The notes under the pieces were generated by a model, which was not told the origin of the DNA, searched no databases, and saw nothing but the letters and a program-made list of their open reading frames with translations. 64,000 nucleotides of DNA, taken from positions 124,001-188,000 of the forward strand of contig NZ_JACXBP010000007.1 in assembly GCF_014773485.1 (NCBI RefSeq). Direction: 5' to 3'. The first letter of the stretch is position 1, and every line of letters starts with the position of its first letter. This DNA comes from Erwinia aphidicola. GTDB taxonomy: Bacteria > Pseudomonadota > Gammaproteobacteria > Enterobacterales > Enterobacteriaceae. The position numbers and the translations under genes are program-made. Below are positions 1-9,158 of the stretch, one piece after another.

Positions 1-633
1 GACCGTCAGCATCAGCAAGGCGCTGCCCGTCAGGTTCAGGCGGTGCGGACTTTTCTCCTTCGATTCCGGGAAGAAGCGCGCCAGCAGCAGCATCGAAATA
101 ATGCCGATCGGCACATTGACCCAGAAAATCAGCGCCCAGTTAAAGTGCTGCACCAGCCACGCCCCGGTTAACGGACCAACGATCGCCGCCACGCCCCAGA
201 CGCTGGACAGCCAGCCCTGGATCCCCGCCCGCTCTTTCGGCGGATAGACATCGGCAATAATCGTGGAGGTGAGCGGCATAATGGCCCCGGCCCCCAGCCC
301 CTGTAGTGCGCGGAACAGGATCAGCCAGCCCATATTGGTGGCGAAGCCGCACAGCACCGAACCGCATAAAAACAGGCCTGTACCAATAAAGAACATGCGC
401 TTTCTGCCCCATAAATCTGCCAGCCGCCCGTAAATCGGCACGCTGACTGCCTGGGTGAGCAGATAGATAGAGAACACCCAGCCAAACTGTGAGAAACCTC
501 CCAGCTCGGCGATAATCGTGGGCATAGCTGTAGCAACAATGGTGACCTCGATCGCCGCCATAAACATCGCCAGCATCGAGGCGATCAGGATCCAGTGGCG
601 CTGCGCCACTGGATTAGCAATATTTTCCGACAT
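1..633 (-). CDS. MFS multidrug exporter, DHA2 type (3' end outside window)
   Basis: The frame is open from an ATG at 633 to the window edge (211 codons, no stop), so the C-terminal half is missing. The visible protein begins MSENIANPVAQRHW and shows alternating hydrophobic segments. It has an MFS motif A (GRLADLWGRKR, about residues 70-80) and a motif-C-like VGPLTGAW after the fifth helix. This fits the 14-TM drug:H+ antiporter family (EmrB/QacA-like), inner membrane exporters of varied drugs. The substrate cannot be told. A GGGGA ribosome site lies about 6 nt before the ATG. The gene is divergent from the osmoprotectant operon, and a perfect 13-bp palindrome (714-726) lies in its upstream region. 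Family is confident; role is inferred. Confidence 0.85.
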   Translation of the reverse strand, partial: MSENIANPVAQRHWILIASMLAMFMAAIEVTIVATAMPTIIAELGGFSQFGWVFSIYLLTQAVSVPIYGRLADLWGRKRMFFIGTGLFLCGSVLCGFATNMGWLILFRALQGLGAGAIMPLTSTIIADVYPPKERAGIQGWLSSVWGVAAIVGPLTGAWLVQHFNWALIFWVNVPIGIISMLLLARFFPESKEKSPHRLNLTGSALLMLTV

Positions 634-943
634 AGTTTCCCCGTCCTTCGTTCATCCCTTTAGTGTGGAGCATTTTAGAGCAAACAGTTTCCGAAATGTG
701 CTTATCTGTATAAGTGACATTGTCACCTGTTGACGATAAATTTTTTTCATTGATGGCTTTTCCAGCGCTGGCAAAGGCTTAAGCGTGTTTAGCTTAAAAC
801 TATCCCCCTGATTTTCGGCCTAAAATTTGGCACTTCTCCCGCTTCGCTGCTATAGATTTTTAGGCGAACTTACCGGGTAAAACGCTAGTAACACATTTAA
901 TCATCACTTTTAGTGCTTATCTGCATCCAGGGAGAACCATGAT
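634..943. promoter_or_regulatory. Divergent control region, MFS exporter / osmoprotectant operon
   Basis: This 310-bp stretch has no gene. It is AT-richer than its flanks and must carry promoters in both directions. A TGCTATAGAT block at about 848-857 resembles a sigma-S/sigma-70 minus-10 element for the rightward operon, which would fit the stress-linked expression known for Yeh/OsmU transporters. No convincing minus-35 was seen. The rightward operon has GGGAGA at 930-935 as its ribosome site. Confidence 0.4.
714..726. promoter_or_regulatory. Perfect palindrome, possible repressor operator
   Basis: The sequence GTGACATTGTCAC is a perfect inverted repeat about 80 bp upstream of the exporter start. 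Such dyads often bind TetR- or MarR-type repressors of drug exporters. No regulator gene is visible in the window, so the binder is unknown. Confidence 0.35.
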
Positions 944-1660
944 ATGCAAAATTCCACGCTGTTGCAGCGTGCCTTACTGGCGGTGCTGTTTATCGCCGCT
1001 ATCGTTGGCCTGCTGGTCTGGGGGCTTGGCGTAGAGACTATTCAGGCTCGCCGCGTTGATCTGATTTACCTCGGTCAGCAACATATGAAGCTGGTGTTCT
1101 GGTCACTGCTGTTTGCGCTGCTGATTGGTATTCCGAGCGGCATTCTTCTTAGCCGCCCTTTTGCCCGCCGCTGGGCGGAATACGTGATGCAGATCTTTAA
1201 CGTCGGCAATACCCTGCCGCCGCTGGCGGTACTGGCGCTGGCGATGGTGGTGATCGGCATTGGCGATCGCCCGGCGATTATCGCACTGTTTCTGGCGTCG
1301 CTGCTGCCGATTGTGCGCAACACCTACGCCGGCCTGTGCTCGGTGCCCGCTTCACTGCTGGAGGCCGCTGACGGCATTGGCATGACGAAAGGCCAGCGCC
1401 TGTACCAGGTTGAGCTGCCCAATGCGTGGCCGGTGATGCTGTCCGGCATTCGCGTGGCGACGGCAATTAACGTCGGCACCGCCCCGCTGGCGTTTCTGAT
1501 TGGTGCCAGCAGCTACGGCGAGCTGATTTTCCCGGGGATTTACCTGAATGATTTCCCTACGCTGATCCTTGGCGCTGCCGCCACGGCACTGTTTGCGTTG
1601 ATCCTGGATATGCTGCTGGCCGGTCTTGGCCGCCTGCTCAGCCCGCATACTGCGGCATAA
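944..1660 (+). CDS. osmY: Osmoprotectant (OsmU-type) ABC transporter permease
   Basis: This 238-residue inner-membrane permease is of the binding-protein-dependent glycine-betaine family. It has one N-terminal membrane anchor (about residues 10-30) and a five-helix permease core. The EAA-loop region reads [20 protein letters not shown] (about residues 142-161). It is the first gene of a four-gene unit in the order permease, binding protein, permease, ATPase, the arrangement of the Salmonella OsmU system (osmVWXY, read backwards). The symbol follows that position and is not the unrelated E. coli periplasmic OsmY. ATG at 944 has GGGAGA 8 nt upstream; an out-of-frame ATG at 939 was rejected. It would move glycine betaine or choline-type solutes. 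Confidence 0.85.
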   Translation: MQNSTLLQRALLAVLFIAAIVGLLVWGLGVETIQARRVDLIYLGQQHMKLVFWSLLFALLIGIPSGILLSRPFARRWAEYVMQIFNVGNTLPPLAVLALAMVVIGIGDRPAIIALFLASLLPIVRNTYAGLCSVPASLLEAADGIGMTKGQRLYQVELPNAWPVMLSGIRVATAINVGTAPLAFLIGASSYGELIFPGIYLNDFPTLILGAAATALFALILDMLLAGLGRLLSPHTAA

Positions 1661-1679
1661 CAATAATAAGGAGCTGATA

Positions 1680-2600
1680 ATGGCTGATTTCCTGTTTACC
1701 CGCTGGCTGCGCCACGGCGCACTGGCGCTGACCGCCTCGCTGGCGCTGAGCGGCGCGGCTGCGGCGGCACCGCTGGTGATGACCACTAAGAGCTTTACCG
1801 AACAGCATATTCTGTCGGCGCTGACCACCCAGTACCTGCGCAAGCAGGGCTTTGAAGTGGAACCCAAAACCAACATTGCCACCACCATCGCCCGTAACGC
1901 AATGATCAACAAGCAGGTCGATATGACCTGGGAATATACCGGTACCTCGCTGATTATTTTTAACCATATTTCAAAACCTATGCCGCCTGATGAAGCGTAT
2001 CAGACGGTGAAAAAGCTGGACGCCAGGCTGGGTCTGGTGTGGCTCAACCCCGCGCCGATGAACAACACCTACGCCTTCGCCATGAAGCGCGAACGCGCCG
2101 ACGCCGAGCATATTGATACGATGTCACAAATGGTGGCAAAGCTGGAGCAGGTGCGCAAAAACGACCCCGACCATAACTGGATGCTGGGCCTTGATCTTGA
2201 GTTTGCCGGGCGCTCCGATGGCCTGAAGCCGTTACAGAAAGCCTACAGCATGGAGCTGGACCGCCCGCAGATCCGCCAGATGGACCCGGGGCTGGTTTAC
2301 AACGCCATTCGTGATGGCTTTGTTGATGCCGGTCTGGTGTACACCACTGACGGGCGCGTAAAAGGCTTCGATTTGAAAGTGCTGAAGGATGATAAAGGCT
2401 TCTTCCCAAGCTATGCGGTAACGCCGGTGGTGACCGAGCAGGCGCTGAAAGATCATCCGGGGCTGGATACGGCGTTGAATAAGCTGTCGCCGCTGATCAC
2501 CGATGAGGCAATAACCGAAATGAATAAACGCGTGGATATTGACCATCAATCGCCGCAGCAGGTGGCCCGCGATTTCCTGAAATCTCACGGCATGCTCTGA
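1680..2600 (+). CDS. osmX: Osmoprotectant-binding periplasmic protein (OsmX/OsmF-like)
   Basis: The mature protein belongs to the OpuAC/ProX-like substrate-binding family. The start at 1680 is preceded by AAGGAG. It gives 306 residues with a clear Sec signal: charged [13 protein letters not shown], a hydrophobic core and an Ala-rich cleavage site near residue 30. The mature part begins with the family signature TKSFTEQHI and contains [10 protein letters not shown], the fold region that forms the quaternary-ammonium cage in this family. It lies between the two permease genes with a 10-nt gap to the next, so one operon. An in-frame upstream start at 1626 would overlap the preceding gene and hide the signal peptide, so it was not used. 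Confidence 0.87.
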   Translation: MADFLFTRWLRHGALALTASLALSGAAAAAPLVMTTKSFTEQHILSALTTQYLRKQGFEVEPKTNIATTIARNAMINKQVDMTWEYTGTSLIIFNHISKPMPPDEAYQTVKKLDARLGLVWLNPAPMNNTYAFAMKRERADAEHIDTMSQMVAKLEQVRKNDPDHNWMLGLDLEFAGRSDGLKPLQKAYSMELDRPQIRQMDPGLVYNAIRDGFVDAGLVYTTDGRVKGFDLKVLKDDKGFFPSYAVTPVVTEQALKDHPGLDTALNKLSPLITDEAITEMNKRVDIDHQSPQQVARDFLKSHGML

Positions 2601-2610
2601 GGAGACAGTT

Positions 2611-3258
2611 ATGGATACCCTTCACTACATTATTGATAACTGGGGCTACCTCGCTTCCCTCACCTTCCAGCATTTATGGCTGGTGGCGCTGGCGGTGGGC
2701 TTCGCCATTGTGATTGGCGTGCCGCTCGGCATTCTGATTGTGCGTTTTAAGTGGCTGGCAACGCCGATATTAGGGCTGGCAACTATCGTGCTGACCATTC
2801 CGTCGATTGCGCTGTTTGGCCTGATGATCCCGCTGTTTTCGATGATCGGTCAGGGCATCGGCGTACTGCCCGCCGTGACTGCGGTGTTCCTTTACTCGCT
2901 GCTGCCGATTGTGCGCAACACGCACACCGCGCTGGAAAACCTGCCGGATGGGCTGCGTGAAGCCGGGCGCGGTATCGGCATGACGTTCTGGCAGCGCCTG
3001 CGCTGGGTGGAGATCCCGATGGCGCTGCCGGTCATCTTCGGCGGTATCCGCACGGCGGTGGTGATGAACGTTGGCGTGATGGCGATTGCCGCGATTATCG
3101 GCGCGGGCGGCCTTGGCCTGCTGTTGCTGGACGGCATCAGCGGCAGTGATATCCGTATGCTGATTGCTGGCGCATTAATGATCTGTTTACTGGCTATTAT
3201 TCTTGACTGGCTGCTGCACCGCCTGCAGCTGGCGCTGACACCTAAGGGGATTCGATAA
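2611..3258 (+). CDS. osmW: Osmoprotectant (OsmU-type) ABC transporter permease
   Basis: This is the second permease of the system, 215 residues with about five to six membrane helices. The EAA-like loop REAGRGIGMTFWQRLRWVEI lies near residues 113-132, followed by GGLGLLLLDGI typical of the OpuBB/YehY group. Its stop TAA overlaps the ATG of the ATPase gene by one base, so translation is probably coupled. The two different permeases suggest a heterodimeric channel over one ATPase, the usual OsmU/OpuC layout. Ribosome site GGAG precedes ATG 2611. Naming follows position next to the ATPase gene. Confidence 0.85.
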   Translation: MDTLHYIIDNWGYLASLTFQHLWLVALAVGFAIVIGVPLGILIVRFKWLATPILGLATIVLTIPSIALFGLMIPLFSMIGQGIGVLPAVTAVFLYSLLPIVRNTHTALENLPDGLREAGRGIGMTFWQRLRWVEIPMALPVIFGGIRTAVVMNVGVMAIAAIIGAGGLGLLLLDGISGSDIRMLIAGALMICLLAIILDWLLHRLQLALTPKGIR

Positions 3259-4397
3259 TGATAAAACTGGAAAACCTCACCAAAACCTTTAAGCAGAAAA
3301 ACGGTAACAGCTTTAACGCCGTTGATAATGTCAGCCTGAACGTGCCGGAAGGCGAAATGTGCGTCCTGCTCGGCCCTTCCGGCTGCGGCAAAACCACCAC
3401 GCTGAAGATGATTAACCGCCTGATCCCTTCCAGCAGCGGCAAAATTCTGATTAACGGCGAGGATACCAGCGGCTTAGACACCGTGACGCTGCGCCGCAAT
3501 ATTGGCTATGTGATCCAGCAGATCGGGCTGTTCCCGAATATGACTATCGAAGAGAACATTACCGTGGTGCCGCGTATGCTGGGCTGGGAAAAGCAGCGCT
3601 GCAAAGAGCGCGCTCGCGAGCTGATGAGCATGATGGCGCTGGATGCCAACAAGTTTCTTCACCGCTATCCGCGCGAGATGTCCGGCGGCCAGCAGCAGCG
3701 CATTGGGGTAATCCGCGCGCTGGCGGCGGACCCACCGGTGCTGCTGATGGATGAGCCGTTCGGTGCGGTCGACCCGATTAACCGCGAAGTGATCCAGAAT
3801 GAGTTCCTCGAGATGCAGCGCCAGCTGAAGAAAACCGTGATGTTGGTCAGCCACGATATCGATGAGGCGCTGAAGCTCGGTGACCGTATTGCCGTGTTCG
3901 GCCAGGGAAAAATCGTGCAGTGCGCCAGCCCGGATGAGCTGCTGGCAAAACCGGCTAACGAGTTTATCGGGTCGTTTGTTGGCCAGGACCGCACGCTGAA
4001 GCGGCTGCTGCTGGTGCAGGCGGGCGATGTTACCGATCGGCAGCCTACGCTTACCGTGCAAAAATCCACGCCGCTGGCAGAAGCGTTCGGCATGATGGAT
4101 GACAACGATTTACGTTCAATCACCGTGGTGGATAACGACGGCAAACCGCTGGGCTTTGTGAAACGTCGCGAGGCGCGCGCTGCCAGCGGCGTCTGTGCCG
4201 ATATGCTGCACAAGTTTACCGTCACCGGCAAGGCGGAAGAGAACCTGCGCGTGGTGCTGTCAAAGCTGTACGAGCACAATCTGGTCTGGATGCCGATCGT
4301 CGATGAAGACGGCCGCTACAGCGGGGAGATTTCGCAGGATTATATTGCGGATTACCTCAGTTCAGGCCGTACCCGCCGCGTACTGAACGTTAGCTAA
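3258..4397 (+). CDS. osmV: Osmoprotectant ABC transporter ATPase with CBS domains
   Basis: This 379-residue cytoplasmic ATPase of the ProV/OpuCA family has Walker A GPSGCGKTT (39-47), signature SGGQQQR (142-148) and Walker B LLMDEP (162-167), followed by the D-loop Asp-Pro and a switch His in VSHDIDEA. After about residue 265 come two CBS modules. In OpuCA/OpuA-type pumps such modules sense ionic strength or cyclic-di-AMP. This is the last gene of the operon. Palindromic repeats after the stop separate it from the convergent bioD2 gene. Confidence 0.9.
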   Translation: MIKLENLTKTFKQKNGNSFNAVDNVSLNVPEGEMCVLLGPSGCGKTTTLKMINRLIPSSSGKILINGEDTSGLDTVTLRRNIGYVIQQIGLFPNMTIEENITVVPRMLGWEKQRCKERARELMSMMALDANKFLHRYPREMSGGQQQRIGVIRALAADPPVLLMDEPFGAVDPINREVIQNEFLEMQRQLKKTVMLVSHDIDEALKLGDRIAVFGQGKIVQCASPDELLAKPANEFIGSFVGQDRTLKRLLLVQAGDVTDRQPTLTVQKSTPLAEAFGMMDDNDLRSITVVDNDGKPLGFVKRREARAASGVCADMLHKFTVTGKAEENLRVVLSKLYEHNLVWMPIVDEDGRYSGEISQDYIADYLSSGRTRRVLNVS

Positions 4398-4405
4398 TCA
4401 TCTGG

Positions 4406-4502
4406 GTAGGGGTCAGGCATGCCTGACCCCAAAAGATTCGGAGCCGATCAGGCATGCCCGCCCCCCAGGATTCGGAATGGGGCAGGCATGCCTGCCCCCT
4501 AC
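4406..4502. repeat. REP-like palindromes between convergent osmV and bioD2
   Basis: Three palindromic units with a central GGCATGCC-type core lie here. The outer ones begin with GTAGGGG (4406-4430) or end with CCCCTAC (4478-4502). They form strong hairpins between two converging genes and probably act in transcription termination or mRNA 3' protection. They belong to the dispersed family described at five other places in the window. Confidence 0.75.
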
Positions 4503-4521
4503 GATGTTGCTGCCTAATCTT

Positions 4522-5187
4522 CTACAGCTTTAGCGCGCTTAAATCGAGATAGTGCGCCAGCTCGCGCGTTTCGGCTCGCGGCAGATACGGCAGCTCCCCC
4601 AGCAGCGGCGCCGGGATCTTATCCCTCAGCACGTCGATAATTTGCGCATAGTGCGCCAGCCCCGGATTTATCCGGTTGGCAACCCAGCCCAGCAGCGGCA
4701 ATCCATCATTCACTACCGCCTGCGCCGTCAGCAGCGCATGGCTGATGCAGCCCAGCTTGATCCCCACCACCAGTACCACCGGCAGCTGTTCCTGCACCGC
4801 CCATTCCGATAACGGACGCAAATCGTTCATCAGGCTGCGCCAGCCGCCCGTCCCTTCCACCACGGTGTAATCCGCCTGCCCGTCCAGTGCCCTCAGCCCA
4901 TGGCTGAGCGTGGCGTAATCAATCGGCGTGCGGCTGGTGCTGATTTCATCTTCCAGCAAGGTGACCGGGTTAATCGCCTGGTACGGCAGTAGAATCGATG
5001 ATGAAGCCTGCAGAACCAGCGCATCTTTATTGCGCGGCCCCTCTTCCGTCTGCTGGCTGCTTTTAGCCACAGGTTTATAGCCTACGGCCTGTTTACCCTG
5101 CGCTGCCAGCTTCTGTAGCAGCGCGCGGGACACCACCGTTTTGCCGACTTCTGTATCGGTTCCGGTAACAAATAGACGTTTCAACAT
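4522..5187 (-). CDS. bioD2: Dethiobiotin synthase paralogue (BioD2/YnfK)
   Basis: This 221-residue cytoplasmic enzyme is of the BioD family, which closes the ureido ring of 7,8-diaminopelargonate using CO2 and ATP in biotin synthesis. The N-terminal P-loop variant GTDTEVGKT (9-17) and VEGTGGW (about residue 111) are family marks. It sits next to mlc as ynfK does in E. coli and is not part of a bio operon, so it is the second, non-operon BioD. Start 5187 (MLKRLFVTGTD) matches the family and has GGAG 7-8 nt upstream; a farther in-frame ATG at 5226 was rejected. E. coli YnfK is slightly longer (231). Confidence 0.9.
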   Translation of the reverse strand: MLKRLFVTGTDTEVGKTVVSRALLQKLAAQGKQAVGYKPVAKSSQQTEEGPRNKDALVLQASSSILLPYQAINPVTLLEDEISTSRTPIDYATLSHGLRALDGQADYTVVEGTGGWRSLMNDLRPLSEWAVQEQLPVVLVVGIKLGCISHALLTAQAVVNDGLPLLGWVANRINPGLAHYAQIIDVLRDKIPAPLLGELPYLPRAETRELAHYLDLSALKL

Positions 5188-5308
5188 GAATGGCTCCGGC
5201 AGGCCCTGTCTGTCCAGGGTAATCATTTTCGTACTTTACAAGTGAGCGAAAATTGTAGGGCAGTACAGCCCGCCGGAGATTGCGTTAGCGCAAGATTTAG
5301 TGGATTTA

Positions 5309-6526
5309 TCAGCCCTGTAGCAGCTTGATTAATAACGAACCGTTATACAGCGCATCTTTGACCAGCGCGGCGCCCGGCATGGTGCCGAGATTAACAAACT
5401 CGGTTGGCTCAACCTGTAAGTCAGCGCTGTAGCGGGGTAGCGCCTGCTGGCGAATGCAGGTGGCGATAGCGGGGAACAGCACGCTCTGGGCACGATTAAG
5501 CGGGGAACCGATAAGAATTTTTTGAGGATGGAACAGATTAACCATAATGGCCACAATGCGCCCCACGCTGCTACCGACCCCGGCGATGACATCGCAGGCC
5601 AGCTGATCGCCAGCCAGCGCCGCGTCGCACAGCGCATCAATCGTCAGAGGCTGATTATGCAGCGTTGAGCTCATCGACGCCTGCATGCGCTGCGCGGCCA
5701 GCTCCAGCATGCTGTCGATACTGGCCACGGTTTCCAGGCAGCCGTGATTGCCGCAGTAGCAGCGCTTGCCCCACGGATCGACCTGCGTGTGGCCAATTTC
5801 CACCAGCGTACTGCTGCCACCGTGCAGCAACCGGCCACCGGTAATCACACCGGCGCCAACATGATGGTCAATCACCACCTGCAGGACATCGCTGGCATCG
5901 CGCGAGGCGCCAAACAGCGACTCCGCCATGGTCCAGGCGCAGATGTCGTGCTGGATATAGACCGGCAGCCCGGTGCGCTTCGCCAGTTCTGGCCCCAGCG
6001 GCATATCATCAACCTGATAAAACGGCATGCGGTGCACAATGCCGGACTGGCTGTTCATAATTCCGGGCAGCGTAATGGCGATAGCGGTAAGGCGTTCCAG
6101 CTTGTGCTGGTGATCGATAAAGAACCGATCGATGAGCTGGATGATGCGCATCAGCAGCGGCTGGTCAGCCTCGGCAGGCAGCGGAAACTGCTGCTCCACC
6201 ACCATTTTGCTGCTGAGATCGCGCAGCGCGAGCGTGATTTCGCCGTTGCCAATGCGGGCAGAGAGATAGTGCCAGGCCTGGGTGTCCAGCACCAGGCCAA
6301 CCGCCGGACGGCCACGGCTGCCCGGCTCCTGAAACTCGGTTTCCTGTACCAGATGAGCTTCCAGCATTTCGCGCACAATTTTGGTAATACTGGCCGGGGC
6401 CAGCTGAGCTTTTTTGGACAGCTCAATCCGCGAGATGGGCCCAAACCTGTCGATCAGTCGGTACACCGCTCCGGCATTAGTCTGTTTTATCTGATCGATA
6501 TGACCAGGCTGACTATCCGCAATCAC
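5309..6526 (-). CDS. mlc: Glucose-responsive global repressor Mlc (ROK family)
   Basis: Mlc represses ptsG, ptsHI, manXYZ and malT in enterobacteria and is released when unphosphorylated IICB-Glc sequesters it at the membrane. The 405-residue protein has the N-terminal winged helix (about 20-75, with QLAPASITKI) and a ROK domain. The zinc ligands H246, C256, C258 and C263 (C-Y-CGNHGC) are intact. The C-terminal helix involved in EIIB binding is present (ALYNGSLLIKLLQG). The start is GTG at 6526 with AGGAG upstream, giving a length almost equal to E. coli Mlc (406). An Mlc-type operator lies 58 bp upstream, consistent with autoregulation. Confidence 0.95.
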   Translation of the reverse strand: MIADSQPGHIDQIKQTNAGAVYRLIDRFGPISRIELSKKAQLAPASITKIVREMLEAHLVQETEFQEPGSRGRPAVGLVLDTQAWHYLSARIGNGEITLALRDLSSKMVVEQQFPLPAEADQPLLMRIIQLIDRFFIDHQHKLERLTAIAITLPGIMNSQSGIVHRMPFYQVDDMPLGPELAKRTGLPVYIQHDICAWTMAESLFGASRDASDVLQVVIDHHVGAGVITGGRLLHGGSSTLVEIGHTQVDPWGKRCYCGNHGCLETVASIDSMLELAAQRMQASMSSTLHNQPLTIDALCDAALAGDQLACDVIAGVGSSVGRIVAIMVNLFHPQKILIGSPLNRAQSVLFPAIATCIRQQALPRYSADLQVEPTEFVNLGTMPGAALVKDALYNGSLLIKLLQG

Positions 6527-6583
6527 ACCCCACTCCTGATTATTACCTGCCCGTCACAGCCGAAATGCGACCGAAAGAAGCAC

Positions 6584-6605
6584 TTATTTTCACGCTTCAA
6601 AATAA
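6584..6605. promoter_or_regulatory. Mlc-type operator upstream of mlc
   Basis: The dyad TTATTTT-N8-AAAATAA matches the Mlc/NagC operator pattern (TTATTT...AAATAA around a CACGC-like centre). Its position just upstream of mlc fits the known autorepression of this gene. Mlc rather than NagC is inferred from position only. Confidence 0.6.
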
Positions 6606-6661
6606 AGCCATCTGTGCATGGTGAAACACTTATCAGATGGCGTCAAATATTTGATTCGATA

Positions 6662-6677
6662 TGTGATTTACAGCACA
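6662..6677. promoter_or_regulatory. Possible CRP site
   Basis: TGTGATTTACAGCACA fits the CRP pattern TGTGA-N6-TCACA with one mismatch. It lies in the mlc upstream region; mlc is CRP-controlled in E. coli. It is also close to the ynfL stop, so the target is inferred. Confidence 0.45.
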
Positions 6678-6695
6678 TAAACCAGCGCCATGCGC

Positions 6696-7607
6696 TCATG
6701 TTTTCTGCGAAAAAGAGCCTTCCTGGCGCAGGAGCAGTGACATCATCGCTGCCGTCACCGCCGGAATTTCCCGCTGTTTCGACCACACCAACCACACTTC
6801 AGACTGCGCGTCCTGCTCCTCCAGTGGGATCCACACCACATCGCTTAGCCGCACGCGGTGAAACGAGGCGGGTAAAATAGAGACGCCCAGCCCGCTAGAG
6901 ACCAGTCCGATGATCGTCATGGCTTCCCCCACCTCCTGGGCAATGTTTGGCTGGATCTGATAGCGGCGCAGCAGCTCCAGCACCTCGCTATAGAGTGCCG
7001 TGCCGACGCTGGGGTCAAAAAAGACAAACGCTTCCTGCGCCAGATCGCTAAGCGCAATTTTCTGCCGTGTTGCCAGACGGTGAGCGCGGTGAACCAGCGC
7101 GTACATCGGCTCACGCAGCAACAGCTGATGGTTGAGATTGTCCGGCAGATCGGTATTGCGCATCACGCCCAGATCCAGCCGTCCGTCGCTGAGCGGCGCC
7201 AGCTGCTGGCGGGTGTTGATCTCCTGCATCTGCACGTGCACGGCGGGAAAGCGCTGGCGGAAGTTGAACAGCGCATCGGAAACGGCGGTAATAAACGGCG
7301 CGGAGGAGGTAAAACCAATGCGTAGTTCGCCTTCATCCCCGCGATGCAGCCTGGCGGCTTTTTCCGCGGCCTTGGTCACGTTGAGCATAATCTGGCGCGC
7401 ATCGAGCAGAAACTGCTGCCCGGCGGCGGTCAGCTGCACGCTGCGATTGGTGCGCGCCAACAGGCGCGCACCAATCTCCTGCTCCAGCAGTTGGATCTGC
7501 TGGCTCAGCGGCGGCTGCGAGATATTCAGGCGCGTGGCTGCGCGGCCAAAGTGCAGCTCTTCAGCAACGGCAATAAAGTAGCGCAGATGACGGAGTTCGA
7601 TATTCAT
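6696..7607 (-). CDS. ynfL: LysR-type regulator YnfL
   Basis: A 303-residue LysR-family transcription factor. It has an N-terminal winged helix (residues 1-62, MNIELRHLRYFIAVAEEL then ISQPPLSQQI) and an effector domain from about residue 90, starting ELRIGFTSSAPF. The protein matches E. coli YnfL closely over most of its length. It is divergent from the exporter gene ynfM across a 115-bp AT-rich gap, the usual layout for a LysR regulator and its target. The inducer is not known. Start ATG 7607 is the only sensible start for the helix-turn-helix. Confidence 0.9.
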   Translation of the reverse strand: MNIELRHLRYFIAVAEELHFGRAATRLNISQPPLSQQIQLLEQEIGARLLARTNRSVQLTAAGQQFLLDARQIMLNVTKAAEKAARLHRGDEGELRIGFTSSAPFITAVSDALFNFRQRFPAVHVQMQEINTRQQLAPLSDGRLDLGVMRNTDLPDNLNHQLLLREPMYALVHRAHRLATRQKIALSDLAQEAFVFFDPSVGTALYSEVLELLRRYQIQPNIAQEVGEAMTIIGLVSSGLGVSILPASFHRVRLSDVVWIPLEEQDAQSEVWLVWSKQREIPAVTAAMMSLLLRQEGSFSQKT

Positions 7608-7722
7608 ACTTTAAACATATCATTTTATATTATTAATATATTAGACATCATAATCCGCATTTCTTACCCTTGACAACGTGATACCTCAAATTGACTACTC
7701 AAAATAAAAAAAAGGAATAGAA

Positions 7723-8991
7723 GTGAACCGCTCATCCTCTGCCGTTGCGGCGCCAGACCGCGCTGAACGAGCCTCCTCCCCCGCTGATGTCCAGGGCAAA
7801 GCCAGCAAAGAGCTGTATATCAAACGCGGTACGCCGCAGTTTATGCGCGTGACGCTGGCGCTGTTCTCTGCCGGTTTGGCAACTTTTGCTCTGCTGTACT
7901 GCGTGCAGCCAATCCTGCCCGTTCTGTCGCAGGAGTTTGGTGTTTCTCCTGCGGCCAGCAGTATCTCCCTGTCGATCTCCACCGGGCTGCTGGCGCTCGG
8001 CCTGCTGATTACCGGCCCGCTGTCTGATGCGATTGGCCGCAAGCCGGTGATGGTTACCGCCCTGATGCTGGCGGCGATCTGTACGCTGCTTTCCGCCACC
8101 ATGACCAGCTGGCACGGTATTTTGCTGATGCGGGCGCTAATTGGCCTGTCGCTGAGCGGTGTGGCAGCGGTCGGAATGACCTACCTCAGCGAGGAGATCC
8201 ATCCGAGCATGGTGGCGTTCTCCATGGGGTTGTATATCAGCGGTAACTCCATCGGTGGGATGAGCGGTCGCCTGCTGAGCGGGGTGATTACCGACTTCAG
8301 CAGCTGGCGTGTGGCGGTAATGGTTATCGGCTGTTTTGCCCTGGCTTCGGCGCTGATGTTCTGGAAGATCCTGCCGGCCTCGCGCCATTTCCGCCCGGCC
8401 TCGCTTAAGCCGCGCAGCCTGCTGATCAACTTCCGCCTGCACTGGCGAGATAGCGGCCTGCCGCTGCTGTTCGCCGAAGGTTTCCTGCTGATGGGGGCGT
8501 TCGTTACTCTGTTTAACTATATTGGCTACCGCCTGCTCTCTGCACCTTTTTCGCTCAGTCAGGCGGTTGTCGGGCTGCTGTCGGTGGTCTACCTGACCGG
8601 GTCGTGGAGTTCGCCGAAGGCGGGTGCAATGACGGCAAAGTATGGTCGCGCCCCGGTGCTGCTCTTCTCCACCGCCATTATGCTGATCGGGTTACTGATT
8701 ACCCTGACCAACAATATCTGGCTGATTCTGGCCGGGATGATGCTCTTCACCGCCGGATTCTTTGCTGCACACTCGGTAGCCAGCGGCTGGATTGGACCAC
8801 GCGCCCGCCGCGCTAAGGGTCAGGCTTCTTCGCTGTATTTGTTCAGTTATTACCTTGGCTCCAGCGTAGCGGGTACGCTCGGCGGCGTGTTCTGGCATAA
8901 CTTCGGCTGGCACGGGATTACCGCATTTATCGCTGCGCTGCTGGTGATGGCGCTACTGGTAGGAACACGGCTGCACGGTAAGCGGCTGTAG
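7723..8991 (+). CDS. ynfM: MFS exporter YnfM
   Basis: This 422-residue, twelve-helix MFS transporter is close in length and order to E. coli YnfM (417). The motif-A loop reads GPLSDAIGRKPVM (about residues 99-111). The cytoplasmic N-terminus of about 45 residues is polar, and membrane segments start near residue 42. It begins with GTG at 7723 with AAGGAAT 5 nt upstream. It is probably controlled by the divergent YnfL. YnfM is a putative arabinose/drug-efflux-type permease in E. coli annotation; the true substrate is unknown. Confidence 0.88.
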   Translation: MNRSSSAVAAPDRAERASSPADVQGKASKELYIKRGTPQFMRVTLALFSAGLATFALLYCVQPILPVLSQEFGVSPAASSISLSISTGLLALGLLITGPLSDAIGRKPVMVTALMLAAICTLLSATMTSWHGILLMRALIGLSLSGVAAVGMTYLSEEIHPSMVAFSMGLYISGNSIGGMSGRLLSGVITDFSSWRVAVMVIGCFALASALMFWKILPASRHFRPASLKPRSLLINFRLHWRDSGLPLLFAEGFLLMGAFVTLFNYIGYRLLSAPFSLSQAVVGLLSVVYLTGSWSSPKAGAMTAKYGRAPVLLFSTAIMLIGLLITLTNNIWLILAGMMLFTAGFFAAHSVASGWIGPRARRAKGQASSLYLFSYYLGSSVAGTLGGVFWHNFGWHGITAFIAALLVMALLVGTRLHGKRL

Positions 8992-9002
8992 CGGTTTGAT
9001 GG

Positions 9003-9106
9003 CGGGCGAGGCATGCCATCGCCCCTACGACAACATCTGACGGGCGAGGCACGCCATCGCCCCTAATCGCCATGACCGTAGGGGTCGGGCATGCCCGACC
9101 CTACAG
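9003..9106. repeat. REP-like palindromes after ynfM
   Basis: Three units lie in a row (about 9003-9028, 9040-9066 and 9077-9106). They share the GGCATGCC-type or GGCACGCC-type centre and the CCCCTA or GTAGGGGTCGGGCATGCCCGACCC end form. They separate ynfM from the Ter-tus unit. Confidence 0.75.
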
Positions 9107-9158
9107 ACGACATTGGCACCTTTGCCGATGTTCATCTCCGTTATTGTCTGTTATATTC

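Noticed and set aside
1626-1679. Earlier start for the osmoprotectant-binding protein
   Set aside because: It overlaps the permease gene, has no ribosome site, and would bury the signal peptide; 1680 has AAGGAG.
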